Shown here: positions 42,633 to 50,952 of the stretch, piece after piece | Layout of the letters: each line of letters begins with the position of its first letter | Position numbering within the stretch: position 1 is the first letter of the stretch | The notes under the pieces: generated by a model | What the model was told of the DNA's origin: nothing | Databases searched by the model: none | The model's input: the letters and a program-made list of their open reading frames with translations, nothing else | Assembly (NCBI RefSeq): GCF_014647515.1 | Contig: NZ_BMPI01000015.1 | Span: forward strand, 126,831-190,830 | From: Dactylosporangium sucinum | Lineage (GTDB): Bacteria; Actinomycetota; Actinomycetes; Mycobacteriales; Micromonosporaceae | Reading direction: 5' to 3' | DNA length: 64,000 bases | Made by a program: the position numbers and the translations under genes

Positions 42633-43382
42633 ATGCTGCCCGGTGGCATGATGCCCGTCACCCAGCTCGTCGCGATGATCCGCAGCTCACCGCCCAAGTC
42701 GGCGGCGGGGCTGCTGATGGCCATGCCCGCCGAGCGGCTGCCGGTGGTGACCGCGGCGATGCGCCCCGCCGACGTGGCCCGGCTGGTCCCGGCGCTGCGC
42801 CCGGAGGCGCGGCGCCAGCTCGTCCATGCGCTGGCACCCGATCACCTGTTCGAGGTCATTCGCACGGTACCCCTGGAGCAGGCCACCGACCTGCTCCAAC
42901 TCGTGCCGGCCGAGCGCCTCGCCCCGGTCGTGGCCGGCCTGTCCGACGGCGCGCTGGCGGCGCTGCTCGGCAGCCTGCCGCCGCCGGAGCGGCAGCGGGT
43001 CGAGGCGGTCGCCGACCCGCGCCGCGAGCACCGCGTCCTGGGCCTGGCCTACGGCGACGCGGTGGCCCGCGCCCTGCTCCGCGGCAACCTGGAGGTGGCC
43101 GAGGAGCGGGACACGCTGCTCGTCACCAAGGGCCGCTGGCGGGTCGCGGTCGCCGCCCGGCACGACGACGACGGGCGAGTCGCGGTGCGCGACGCCGAGG
43201 ACACCGCCTACCGGTGCCGGGCGACCGGGGCGCTCGCGATCACCGACGTGCCGGCGGCGGACGACGTGCTGCGGTACTGCCGGGAGGCCCGCGACGCCGG
43301 CCGGCCGCTGTCGACGGTCACCTGGGTCGACGAGCGGCACGACGGTCAGCTGATCCGGGCCGTCGTCAGCCTGTTCCAGTAG
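42633..43382 (+). CDS. Soluble protein with MgtE-N-like helical repeats, function unknown
   Basis: A 249-residue protein without membrane segments. The first 140 residues are short amphipathic helical repeats (SAAGLLMAMPAERLPVV, then QATDLLQLVPAERLAPVV, then ALAALLGSLPPPERQRV) like the superhelical N domain of MgtE magnesium channels. The C-terminal 100 residues form an alpha/beta domain (DTLLVTKGRWRVAVAARHDDD) that I do not recognise. No channel domain is present. It overlaps the convergent response regulator gene by 17 bases. The ATG at 42633 has only a weak ribosome site. Confidence 0.55.
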   Translation: MLPGGMMPVTQLVAMIRSSPPKSAAGLLMAMPAERLPVVTAAMRPADVARLVPALRPEARRQLVHALAPDHLFEVIRTVPLEQATDLLQLVPAERLAPVVAGLSDGALAALLGSLPPPERQRVEAVADPRREHRVLGLAYGDAVARALLRGNLEVAEERDTLLVTKGRWRVAVAARHDDDGRVAVRDAEDTAYRCRATGALAITDVPAADDVLRYCREARDAGRPLSTVTWVDERHDGQLIRAVVSLFQ

Positions 43383-44031
43383 TCCCGGGCCTGATCAGGC
43401 CGCTCTCGTAGGCGAAGGCGACCGCCTGCACCCGGTCGCGCAGGTCGAGCTTGGTGAGCATCCGGGACACGTACGTCTTCACCGTGGCCTCGCCCAGGTA
43501 CAGCTCGGCGGCGATCTCGGCGTTGGACAGTCCCCGCGCGACCAGCCGCAGCACGTCGACCTCGCGCTCGGTGAGGTCCGTGAGCCGCTGGGCGGCCCGC
43601 GGGTCGGCCCCGGGCGCGGCCGCGAACGACTCGATGACCCGCAGCGTGACGGCGGGGTCGAGCAGCGCCTGCCCGGCGGCGACGGTCCGCACGGCGTGCA
43701 CCAGCTGCTCGGGCGGGGCGACCTTCAACAGGAAACCGCTGACGCCGGCCCGGAGCGCCTGCTGTACCGCGGCATCCTCGTCGAACGTGGTCAGGATGAC
43801 GACCTTGGCGGCCGACTCGGCGAGGATCTGCCGGGCCGCGGTGATCCCGTCGGCGCGCGGCATCCGCACGTCCATGAGGACGACGTCGGGCTCGGTCCGG
43901 CGGACCTCGTCGCGGGCCTGGACGCCGTCGGCCGCCTCGCCGACGACCTCGATGTCGGGCTGGTGGTCGAGCAGCATGCGCAGCCCGGCCCGGATCATCG
44001 CCTCGTCGTCGGCGATGACGACCCGGATCAC
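43366..44031 (-). CDS. NarL/FixJ-family response regulator
   Basis: A 221-residue regulator. The receiver domain has the acidic pair DDE (9-11), the phospho-acceptor Asp in DVVLMDVRMP (Asp54) and Lys in FLLKVAPP. A LuxR-type helix-turn-helix (LTEREVDVLRLVARGLSNAEIAAELYLGEATVKTYVSRMLTKL) closes the protein. The GTG start overlaps the kinase stop (GTGA). With the kinase upstream it forms a complete two-component system; the divergent membrane gene at 45333 is a likely target. Confidence 0.94.
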   Translation of the reverse strand: MIRVVIADDEAMIRAGLRMLLDHQPDIEVVGEAADGVQARDEVRRTEPDVVLMDVRMPRADGITAARQILAESAAKVVILTTFDEDAAVQQALRAGVSGFLLKVAPPEQLVHAVRTVAAGQALLDPAVTLRVIESFAAAPGADPRAAQRLTDLTEREVDVLRLVARGLSNAEIAAELYLGEATVKTYVSRMLTKLDLRDRVQAVAFAYESGLIRPGTTGTG

Positions 44032-45188
44032 CGCTGACCTCCCCTGGCCGGGAACACGGCGTGGACCGCGAAGCCGCCGTCGCCGGTCGGGTTCGCGGCG
44101 ACCGTGCCGCCGAAGACGGCAACCCGCTCCCGCATCCCGGCCAGCCCGTGCCCCGCGACCGCGCCCCGCTCTCCGCTCGGCTCCGCGGCGGCTCCCCCCG
44201 GCTCGTTCTCGACCGTGATCGTCGTCCCGGTCGCTGACACGCCGACCTTGACCGTGGTCGGGACCGGGCCGGCGTGCTTCAGCACGTTGGTCAGGGCCTC
44301 CTGCAGCACCCGGTACGCGTTGATGTCGACCGCCCTCGGGACGGCCGTGAGGTCGCCGTCGACGGTGAGGTCCACCGGGAGCCCGGCCGAGCGGACGTCG
44401 TCCACGAGATCCTGGGTTCTCGCCAGGGACGGCTGGGGCGCCGACACGGGCTCCCGCAGGACGCCGACGAGGGCCCGGAGCTCCTGGACCGACTCGCGGC
44501 CCAGGCGCTCGACGCCCAGCAGCATGTCGGCCTGCGGGGTGCCGGCCGGCAGCGTCGCCCGCACCGCGCCGAGCTGCAGGACCATCACGCTGATCGAGTG
44601 TGCCACCGCGTCGTGCATGTCGCGCGCGATCCGCTGCCGCTCCTCGGCGACGACGGCCGCCTCGCGGGCCTCGCGCTCGGCCTCGACGGCCTGGGCCAGC
44701 CGGGCCATGAGCTCGGCCCGGTCGCGCAGCCGGCGGGCGAGCAGGCCGACGCCCCAGGCGCCCCAGCACAGTACCCCGAAGAACAGGTTCTCCCAGGCCA
44801 TCGCGCCCAGGCCGGCGACCGTCGAGCCGGCGGCGCGGCCGGCGATCCAGGTGCCGAGGCTGGCCATGAGCTGCGCGGCGAGGGGCGCGGGCCAGGACGG
44901 TGCGGCTCGGCGGTACCCGGCCCAGCCCGGCGCCAGGAAGAAGCCGAACACGGCGGCGCCGGTCGGGCCGTTGAGCCCGCCGGCGACCGCGATCGGGAAC
45001 GCGAGCGCGACCACGGCGCTGCCCGCGACGGGGAACCAGGCCGCGAGCACGGCGCCGACGACGACCGCGGCCAGCGCGGACGCGGGCGCGGCGGGCGCGG
45101 CGCTGAACCCGCTGTCGAGGACGATCTCGACGACCCCGATGACGGCCAGCACCACCGCCGTCGCCCAGGGAACGATCATGCGGGACAT
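44028..45188 (-). CDS. DesK-type sensor histidine kinase (HisKA_3)
   Basis: A 386-residue kinase with about five N-terminal helices (residues 8-155), a dimerisation domain with the phospho-acceptor His in RQRIARDMHDAVAHSISVM, and a HATPase with EALTNVLKHAG and GHGLAGMRERVAVFGG. Near residue 345 a short EPSGERGA stretch interrupts the expected glycine-rich lid, possibly a small repeat-derived insert. Coupled to its regulator by GTGA. Divergent from a membrane protein gene across 144 bases. Confidence 0.9.
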   Translation of the reverse strand: MSRMIVPWATAVVLAVIGVVEIVLDSGFSAAPAAPASALAAVVVGAVLAAWFPVAGSAVVALAFPIAVAGGLNGPTGAAVFGFFLAPGWAGYRRAAPSWPAPLAAQLMASLGTWIAGRAAGSTVAGLGAMAWENLFFGVLCWGAWGVGLLARRLRDRAELMARLAQAVEAEREAREAAVVAEERQRIARDMHDAVAHSISVMVLQLGAVRATLPAGTPQADMLLGVERLGRESVQELRALVGVLREPVSAPQPSLARTQDLVDDVRSAGLPVDLTVDGDLTAVPRAVDINAYRVLQEALTNVLKHAGPVPTTVKVGVSATGTTITVENEPGGAAAEPSGERGAVAGHGLAGMRERVAVFGGTVAANPTGDGGFAVHAVFPARGGQR

Positions 45189-45332
45189 GGTTGGACTGTA
45201 GGCGGCCCGGGGTGACCGGCGGGTCGGCCGTACGACGGACAGCGTGACCGCGCCACGTCCGCCGTGGGGCGGACGCGCTTCGAGACGCGCGCAGGCAGCG
45301 CCGGGGGTGCCCGTTTCCATAGCGTTCCTGGC

Positions 45333-46028
45333 ATGACCGTTACCGAGATCTCCCCCGCCTCGCGGGTCTCCTCCCCCGCTTCGCGGGTGCTTCCGTACGC
45401 CGCCGGCCTCGCGCTCATCGTCGGGGCCGGGTGCTTCTTCGCCGGCCTGGCGACGTCCCCGCCGCAGGCCGCCGAGGACAAGGCCGCATACCTGCAGTCC
45501 CTGGCCGCCGACCCGTTCCAGACCCAGCTGTCGGCGCTCTTCCTGCACTACGGCAACCTGCTCATGGGCGCCGGCCTGCTCGCCCTGCCGTTCCTGGTCC
45601 GCGGCCGCAAGGGCTTCGCCCTCACCGCGGTCGGCGCGCTGCTGGGCGCCCTGACGCTGCTGGAGATGTCCGGCGCGCTGCTGTCCGACTGGTTCCACAT
45701 GGAGATCGGCCGCAACCTGCCGGCGGACCAGGCGGTCGCCCTGTCCGACAAGGTGCTCGCCCACCCGGCCCAGCAGCTGGCGTTCAGCCCCGGCCCGCTG
45801 GTGTCGCTCGCCCTGCTGCTGACGTTCGTGGGCCTGGCCCGGGCGGGGGTGCTGGGCTGGTGGACGGTCCCGGCGATCGTGGCCGGGTACGCCGGCCTGC
45901 TGTTCATGCCCTACGACACGCCCATCCTGCCGGCCGTCGGCACCATCCCGATGCTCGCGGTGCTGGTCATCGCGGGCCTCCGCACGATCAGCCGGGCCCG
46001 GCTGCGGCCGGCGGTAGCGATCGCGTAG
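45333..46028 (+). CDS. Multi-pass membrane protein next to a two-component system
   Basis: The 231-residue protein begins with a tandem heptapeptide (SPASRVS, SPASRVL) encoded by two 21-base repeats. Five hydrophobic segments follow (about 25-45, 68-88, 96-118, 150-172, 180-205). No family recognised. The gene is divergent from the DesK/NarL pair, the usual position for a target of the regulator. The ATG at 45333 is chosen over one 23 codons upstream that would add an arginine-rich leader. Confidence 0.65.
   Translation: MTVTEISPASRVSSPASRVLPYAAGLALIVGAGCFFAGLATSPPQAAEDKAAYLQSLAADPFQTQLSALFLHYGNLLMGAGLLALPFLVRGRKGFALTAVGALLGALTLLEMSGALLSDWFHMEIGRNLPADQAVALSDKVLAHPAQQLAFSPGPLVSLALLLTFVGLARAGVLGWWTVPAIVAGYAGLLFMPYDTPILPAVGTIPMLAVLVIAGLRTISRARLRPAVAIA
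45350..45391. repeat. Two tandem 21-base hairpin units inside a coding N terminus
   Basis: Each copy reads CTCCCCCGC(C/T)TCGCGGGT plus three bases, with its own CCCGC/GCGGG stem. They encode SPASRVS and SPASRVL in frame. Confidence 0.7.
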
Positions 46029-46049
46029 CCCGCTGCGGCAGTCTGACGC

Positions 46050-46325
46050 ATGACGATCAGCCTTGATGCATCGCGCGTGATGCATCAAGGCTTTCACGTC
46101 GAGCGGGACGAGCCGGAGGCGGACGGCGAGCGGGTCCGGGTGCGGGTCACCGCCACCGCCGTGAACCCGGTCGACTCCGCCGTCCTGGCCGACCTGCTGG
46201 CGCGGCTCGCGTCCGGCGCGTTGCGCACCCGGATCGCCGACCGGCTGCCGCTGGCCGGCGCGAGCGAGGCGCACGCCCGGGCCGAGGCCGGGGGCTTCCG
46301 CGGCAAGCTGATGCTGCTGCCCTAA
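46050..46325 (+). pseudogene. MDR-type (quinone oxidoreductase-like) gene with large internal deletion
   Basis: The 91-codon frame joins a fragment of the catalytic N terminus of zinc-independent MDR oxidoreductases (GERVRVRVTATAVNPVDSAV, about residues 27-44) to the extreme C terminus of the same family (LLARLASGALRTRI, then ADRLPLAGASEAHARAEAGGFRGKLML). A normal member has over 300 residues, so more than 200 are missing, including the NADPH-binding Rossmann fold. The join is in frame and the stop is intact. A 34-base perfect palindrome lies in its 5' part. It might still make a small protein, but no catalytic activity is expected. Confidence 0.7.
46059..46092. repeat. Perfect 34-base palindrome
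   Basis: AGCCTTGATGCATC, a 6-base GCGCGT loop and GATGCATCAAGGCT pair without mismatch. It lies at the 5' end of the MDR remnant, 31 bases after the preceding stop, so it could also terminate transcription of the membrane-protein gene. Confidence 0.85.
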
Positions 46326-46930
46326 CCGACGCGGATGGCGTTGATGTCGGGGGCCGAGCCCGCGTCGTTGAAGAAGCGGATCCAGGACGTGCCGGCCGGG
46401 ACGTGGACGCGCAGGTCGACGCGGGCCGGGATCAGCCAGTCCCGGGCGCCGGTGAGGTTCAGGGTGTGTACCGGCCCGTCGTTGACGGTGACCATGAGGG
46501 TGCGGGGCTCCGCGGTCTCGTAGGTCACCGTCAGGGTCCGGGTGCCCGCCGCCGGCACGTCCGGGACGCGGATGGCGAGGGTGTTCGGGCCGCCGATGTA
46601 GCCGACCCGGCTCCCGCCCTCGCACGACGGGCACTCGATGATCCGCGCGCCGTTGCGCAGGTTCGCCGGGTCGGCCGCATGCCGGGTGATCGGGACGAAG
46701 CCCCGCGGCGAGACGACAGCGGACAACGATGCCGCCGGGGACGGCGCGGACGGGGACGGGGCGGCGGCAGCAGGGGGCGACGCAGCGGCCACGGTCGGCG
46801 GCTCGGGCGACGGCATCACCAGCGGAGGAACGAACGCCGCCGTCGCGGCGAGTGCCGCGAACAGCGCCGCCCAGCCCAGGCGCCGCCCCGCGATCGGCCG
46901 CGAGCCGGCGGGGCGGTCCCCCGCCGTCAC
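46322..46930 (-). CDS. Membrane-anchored or exported protein with a CBM6/35-like beta-sandwich
   Basis: A 202-residue protein read from a GTG overlapping the response-regulator stop (GTGA). A basic N terminus leads to one helix (about residues 18-38), then a Pro/Ala/Ser linker, then a beta-sandwich (about 85-202). That sandwich has VGYIGGPNTLAIRVPDVPAAGTRTLTVTYETAEPRTLMVTVN and ends SWIRFFNDAGSAPDINAIRVG, the pattern of galactose-binding/CBM35-like modules. Two cysteines (CPSC) precede the domain. It is coupled to a two-component system, so it may be part of a carbohydrate-sensing unit. Confidence 0.7.
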   Translation of the reverse strand: MTAGDRPAGSRPIAGRRLGWAALFAALAATAAFVPPLVMPSPEPPTVAAASPPAAAAPSPSAPSPAASLSAVVSPRGFVPITRHAADPANLRNGARIIECPSCEGGSRVGYIGGPNTLAIRVPDVPAAGTRTLTVTYETAEPRTLMVTVNDGPVHTLNLTGARDWLIPARVDLRVHVPAGTSWIRFFNDAGSAPDINAIRVG

Positions 46931-47574
46931 CGGTGGCCGGTCCACCGCAGGACCGCCTCCGTGCGCGAGCCGACCCGCAGCTTCGCGAAGATGCGGTGCA
47001 GGTGGTTCTTCACCGTCTTCTCCGTCAGGAGCAGGCGGTGGGCGATCGCCGCGTTCGACAGGCCCTCGGCCAGCAGGTCGAGCACGTCGCGTTCGCGGGT
47101 CGTCAGGCCGTACCGCGTCTGGACCAGCCGGTGCCGCTCCACCTCCCGCTCCCGGGTCACCTGCTCCCGCACCGACGCCGTCGCCACCGCCGCGGCCGCC
47201 GGGGAGAGCCAGCCCTGCCCGGCGGCGACGGCGAGCACCGCGCGGCGCAGGTCGGCCGGGTCGAACTCCCCGTGGACCAGGTAGCCCCGGGCGCCGCCGC
47301 GGAGCATGTCGGCGATGAGCCGCGGGGAGCCGTCGCTGGTCAGCACCAGCACGCTCGTGTGCCGGCTGAGCTCGGCCAGCACCGAGAGCCCGTCGGCCAC
47401 CGGCATCCGATGGTCGAGCAGCGTCACCGCCGGGCGGGCGGAGCGGGCGCCGGCCACCGCCTGCCGGCCGTCGGCGGCCTCGGCGACCACGGTCAGCTCG
47501 TCGGCGCACTCGAGGTACTCCCGCAACGCCCGCCGCACGATCGGGTTGTCATCGACGATCATCACGCTCGTCAC
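46927..47574 (-). CDS. NarL/FixJ-family response regulator
   Basis: A 215-residue regulator. The receiver domain has VDD near the N terminus and the acceptor Asp in AVTLLDHRMP. The switch lysine position is unusual, with GYLVHGEFDP where most members have a Lys, so phosphorylation-dependent signalling may be altered. The C-terminal LuxR helix-turn-helix (LTTRERDVLDLLAEGLSNAAIAHRLLLTEKTVKNHLHRIFAKL) is intact. GTGA overlaps link it to the kinase before it and the CBM-like membrane protein after it. Confidence 0.9.
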   Translation of the reverse strand: MTSVMIVDDNPIVRRALREYLECADELTVVAEAADGRQAVAGARSARPAVTLLDHRMPVADGLSVLAELSRHTSVLVLTSDGSPRLIADMLRGGARGYLVHGEFDPADLRRAVLAVAAGQGWLSPAAAAVATASVREQVTREREVERHRLVQTRYGLTTRERDVLDLLAEGLSNAAIAHRLLLTEKTVKNHLHRIFAKLRVGSRTEAVLRWTGHR

Positions 47575-48713
47575 GGCACCAGCACCTCGACGCTCGTCCC
47601 GGCGCCGGGCGCGGAGACGACCCGCAGCGAGCCGGACACCGCGCGGGCCCGCTCGGCCATGCCCACGATCCCGTACCGGTCGGAGGCGCGCAGCTCCAGC
47701 AGGTCGGCCGGCACGGCGAAGCCGCGCCCGTCGTCGCGGACCAGCAGCCGCAGCCCGCGCGGGCCGCCGGACAGCCGGACGACGATCCGCCCGGCGCCGG
47801 CGTGGCGGGCCGCGTTGTGCAGCGACTCCTGCAGGATGCGGCAGATCTCGTACCGCACCGCGACCGGCGGGTCGACGTCGGCGACCACGACGTCGACGGG
47901 AACGCCGGTGCGGCTCGACCACCGCGAACAGATGCCGGACACCGCCGACGCGAAGTCCTCGTCGGGCCGGTCCAGGCGCAGCCCGTCGACCAGGTCGCGC
48001 GCCTCGCGGGCGGCCGCGGCGGCGCCGTCGGAGACGGTCGCGGCCAGCCGCTCGGCCAGGTCGGGGTGGCGGCGCAGCGACTGCGGCAGCGCGAGGGCCG
48101 CGAACGACACCCCGCGCAGCGTCTTGGCGACCGAGTCGTGCAGCTCGCGGGCCAGCCGCGCCCGCTCGTCGGCCGCGGCGGTGCGCTGGGCGGCGGCGAC
48201 GACCTCGACCGACAGGGCGACCGAGCGGGTCAGCGCGGCGGTCCCGGCGGCGGCGCCGGCCGCGGCGAGCGGGCACGCGATCGGGAAGGTCAGCACGAAG
48301 CCGGCCAGGGTGGGATCCGTCGTGGCCAGAACGGACCCGGCCACGACGTACCCGGCGGCGGCGTGGACGGCGGCCACGGGGAGGGCGCGCAGGCCGAGCA
48401 GGACGCCGGCGAGGGCGGAGGCGCCGGCGGCGGCGCAGAAGTACGCCACGCTTCCGTGGCTCAGTGCGAGCACCGCCACGACGACGAGGGAGTCCACGGC
48501 GAGGATCGCGGGCACCCGCAGGACCACCCGGGGATCGCGGGCGAGGAGCACCAGCCCGGCGGCCGTGGTGGCGGCGACCAGCCCGGCCACCGCGAGCACC
48601 GGTCGCGGGTCGGCGACCAGCCGCAGCCCGGTGGCGGCCGCCACGACCGTGACGGCGGCCCGGCCGAGCAGCACCGCCCGCCCGAGCGCGGCCCGCGCCA
48701 CCGATGGGTGCAT
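47571..48713 (-). CDS. DesK/NarX-type sensor histidine kinase (HisKA_3)
   Basis: A 380-residue kinase. Six or so N-terminal helices (residues 15-165) lead to the dimerisation helix with acceptor His in RARLARELHDSVAKTLRGVSFAAL. The HATPase part has ICRILQESLHNAARHAGAG, LLVRDDGRGFAVP and RYGIVGMAERARAVSGSL. It is the first gene of a three-gene coupled set with the regulator and a CBM-like membrane protein. The signal is unknown. Confidence 0.9.
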   Translation of the reverse strand: MHPSVARAALGRAVLLGRAAVTVVAAATGLRLVADPRPVLAVAGLVAATTAAGLVLLARDPRVVLRVPAILAVDSLVVVAVLALSHGSVAYFCAAAGASALAGVLLGLRALPVAAVHAAAGYVVAGSVLATTDPTLAGFVLTFPIACPLAAAGAAAGTAALTRSVALSVEVVAAAQRTAAADERARLARELHDSVAKTLRGVSFAALALPQSLRRHPDLAERLAATVSDGAAAAAREARDLVDGLRLDRPDEDFASAVSGICSRWSSRTGVPVDVVVADVDPPVAVRYEICRILQESLHNAARHAGAGRIVVRLSGGPRGLRLLVRDDGRGFAVPADLLELRASDRYGIVGMAERARAVSGSLRVVSAPGAGTSVEVLVP

Positions 48714-48878
48714 GCGGGGGACTTTACAACCAGGATCCTCGATCTCAGGGTGGCGGGAGACGCCGGCCGCGGACCATCACCTGGCGCCGCCCGATCTCGG
48801 CGCCGGCGCTGGTCACCTGGACGCCGTCGACGAAGTACCAGGCGGCCACCCAGGGCGATCCGTTACACCACCCCGGTG

Positions 48879-49304
48879 TCAGCGGACCTGGGCGCCGTAC
48901 ACGTGGTCGACGGTCATCGTCATCAGGACGCGGCGGTCGGCGACCATGACCGCGCGATACTCGGCCCAGTCGGGGTGCTCGCCCGCGGCCCGCCGGTAGT
49001 AGTCGACCAGGGCCTCGACCTCCGGGCCGTCCGGGTCGTCGCTCGGGCCCGTCAGCGTGGCCACGCCCTCGGCCGTGGCCCACGACCAGCCGTCGGCCGC
49101 GGTGACCTCCAGCGTGGCGCGCGGGTCGCGGCGCAGGTTGGCCGTCTTGGCCCGGCCCTCCGTCATCGAGACGTGGATGACCCCGCGCTCCGGGTCGTAG
49201 AACGGCGTCACCGGCGAGAGCTGCGGGCGGCCGTCGGCCTTGATCGTCGCGAGGATTCCGAGGCGGGCGGCGGCGAGCAGCTCGCGCGGGTCGAAGTTCG
49301 TCAC
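48879..49304 (-). CDS. PPOX-class F420-dependent flavin-type oxidoreductase
   Basis: A 141-residue split-barrel protein of the pyridoxamine-5'-phosphate-oxidase fold. GILATIKADGRPQLSPVTPFYD and AKTANLRRDPRATLEVTAADGWSWATAEGVATLTG are the conserved strands, and DWAEYRAVMVADRRVLMTMTVDHVYG the closing part. The actinobacterial subgroup uses coenzyme F420; the substrate is unknown. The 165 bases between its stop and the kinase gene (48714-48878) hold only a possible reading frame of about 34 codons ending GRRQVMVRGRRLPPP, which I do not call. Confidence 0.85.
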   Translation of the reverse strand: MTNFDPRELLAAARLGILATIKADGRPQLSPVTPFYDPERGVIHVSMTEGRAKTANLRRDPRATLEVTAADGWSWATAEGVATLTGPSDDPDGPEVEALVDYYRRAAGEHPDWAEYRAVMVADRRVLMTMTVDHVYGAQVR

Positions 49305-49344
49305 GACCTGAACGTTAACACCCGTGTGAAGCTGTGGCCGGGAT

Positions 49345-49381
49345 GCGGGTTCCTACCCCCGGCTCGGGGATAGGAACCCGC
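49345..49381 (-). terminator. Strong hairpin after the DUF1996 gene
   Basis: GCGGGTTCCTACCCCCG and CGGGGATAGGAACCCGC pair at 16 of 17 positions around a 3-base loop. Confidence 0.85.
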
Positions 49382-49391
49382 CCGCCCGGGG

Positions 49392-50765
49392 TTAGAACGT
49401 GCCGGCGGTGTTGCACTTCGCCTTCTGCACGACGCAGTTCTTCACCCGCTTGGCCTGGGCCGCGTTGTCCCAGGCCAGGAACGAGTCGCCGTGGAAGGAG
49501 GAGGCCATGCCGGAGGAGAGGGTGAACCCGTCGGCCGAGCCGCTCGTCGGGTAGGCGAGCACGAACGAGATCGACGGGATCGCCACCGGGAACGCGCCGC
49601 CGCAGGTGCCCGTGTAGCTGTAGGCGACGTGCGAACGGTGGTCCGGGCTGTCCAGGTGCGTGCCGTCCCAGCAGTCCTGGAACACCAGCTGGAACATGAG
49701 CGTCGCGCCGGGTGCGCACCGCGGCCAGTTCCCGTCGGCGCTGCGCCCGATCTCGCCGCCGGGCCCGGCGCAGTAGAACTGGTTGACCGAGCCGGCGGGC
49801 GTCGCCTGCTGCAGCTTCGCGTCACCGGCGATCATCCGGAACCCCTGCGGGAACGGCACCGTCTTCGACGAGTCGGTGAGGCGGGACCCGTAGTAGACGA
49901 CCACGCCCTTCGGTTCGACGGCCGCCCCGCGCTCGTAGAGCGTCGGCACCCAGTAGGCGGACAGGTCGGGGGCCGGCGCACAACTGGTCCCGGCGTTGGC
50001 CAGCAGCGTGTCGGCGGTACTGCTGGCGCTGGTGCTGCGGTTGCCGAGGAAGCTGTGCATGTGCGACGCGCCCGGCAGGCCCGGGAAGACGATCGGGTCG
50101 TCCTTGAGCGAGTGGCTGTAGGTGCAGGTCGCGTTGAACTCGGGCACCCGGACGGCGTCGGCGGGCGCGGGGTCCATCGGCAGCGCGTTGAACGCGGCGA
50201 GCTGCGCGTTCCACTTCGCGGGGTCGACGTCGACCCACCCGGTGGGCTGGGCGGTGCCGCCGCTCGCGAACGAGAACCAGTTGATGTTCACGAAGTCGGC
50301 GCCGCCCGGGCTGCGCATGACGGCGAAGACCGGCTGGCTTCCGGTGGGGTGGGTGGCGACGGTACCGCTGAGCGTCGTCCACGCCTGCCACCCGCCGGTC
50401 GCCCCGATCGTGAACTGCGTGAGCACGGGCCCGGTGACCGACCCGGTGCGCAGCTCGACCGTCCCGCCTCCGACGGCGGACGCGACGCGGGCGCCGACCG
50501 TGATCGGCCCGGCGGCGCCCAGGTCCACGCCGTCGTACCGCAACCAGTCACCGTTGGCGAGATACCCGACGGCCTGGCCGCCGCCGGCGTCGACGGTCCC
50601 TTCGACCTGCGCCCCGGACTGCGCGGCGAAGGCCTCGGCCTGGACGGTGACCGACGTGGCGGCGTTCGCGAGTCGCATCGTCGCGACGGTGGCGGCCGCC
50701 AGCGCAATGCAGACGATGCCGGCGATCCGCACGAGACCGGAGCGCCGGCGTCTGAGCTCGGACAC
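49392..50765 (-). CDS. Secreted DUF1996 protein with an N-terminal CBM6/35-type module
   Basis: The 457-residue precursor has a basic start and a signal peptide ending near ANA (residue 36). A carbohydrate-binding module (about 37-168) follows, with VQAEAFAAQSGAQVEGT and GGGQAVGYLANGDWLRYDGVDLG, the CBM6 pattern. The DUF1996 domain (about 195-450) has FNATCTYSHSLKDDPIVFPGLPGASHMHSFLGN and CWDGTHLDSPDHRSHVAYS, with conserved His/Asp and several Cys. DUF1996 proteins are secreted by fungi and actinobacteria and have no settled activity. A LacI-type palindrome lies 110 bases upstream. Confidence 0.9.
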   Translation of the reverse strand: MSELRRRRSGLVRIAGIVCIALAAATVATMRLANAATSVTVQAEAFAAQSGAQVEGTVDAGGGQAVGYLANGDWLRYDGVDLGAAGPITVGARVASAVGGGTVELRTGSVTGPVLTQFTIGATGGWQAWTTLSGTVATHPTGSQPVFAVMRSPGGADFVNINWFSFASGGTAQPTGWVDVDPAKWNAQLAAFNALPMDPAPADAVRVPEFNATCTYSHSLKDDPIVFPGLPGASHMHSFLGNRSTSASSTADTLLANAGTSCAPAPDLSAYWVPTLYERGAAVEPKGVVVYYGSRLTDSSKTVPFPQGFRMIAGDAKLQQATPAGSVNQFYCAGPGGEIGRSADGNWPRCAPGATLMFQLVFQDCWDGTHLDSPDHRSHVAYSYTGTCGGAFPVAIPSISFVLAYPTSGSADGFTLSSGMASSFHGDSFLAWDNAAQAKRVKNCVVQKAKCNTAGTF

Positions 50766-50874
50766 GGTTCCTCCTAGCTGTTTCGGCCCGGCGGCGAGGG
50801 CGGTCCGCCGTGGTTGACGGGGCCCTCACGCTAAGCGCGCCGGCGCCCCGCTGGCGTGAGCCTTTGGACCCACG

Positions 50875-50888
50875 AGAGAGCGCTCTCT
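50875..50888 (-). promoter_or_regulatory. LacI-family operator-like palindrome upstream of the DUF1996 gene
   Basis: AGAGAGCGCTCTCT is a perfect 14-bp palindrome with central CG, close in form to actinobacterial LacI-family operators such as the CebR type. It differs from the 28819 operator, so a different family member would bind. Confidence 0.55.
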
Positions 50889-50952
50889 GTGCCCAATTCC
50901 CGGGTATCGTGCTTGCACTTGCGGCTAGGCAGGCGCCCGCCGCCGCCTTGTG

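Noticed and set aside
48745..48878. Possible small gene of about 34 codons between the kinase and PPOX genes
   Set aside because: No ribosome site and no recognisable family; too short to support.
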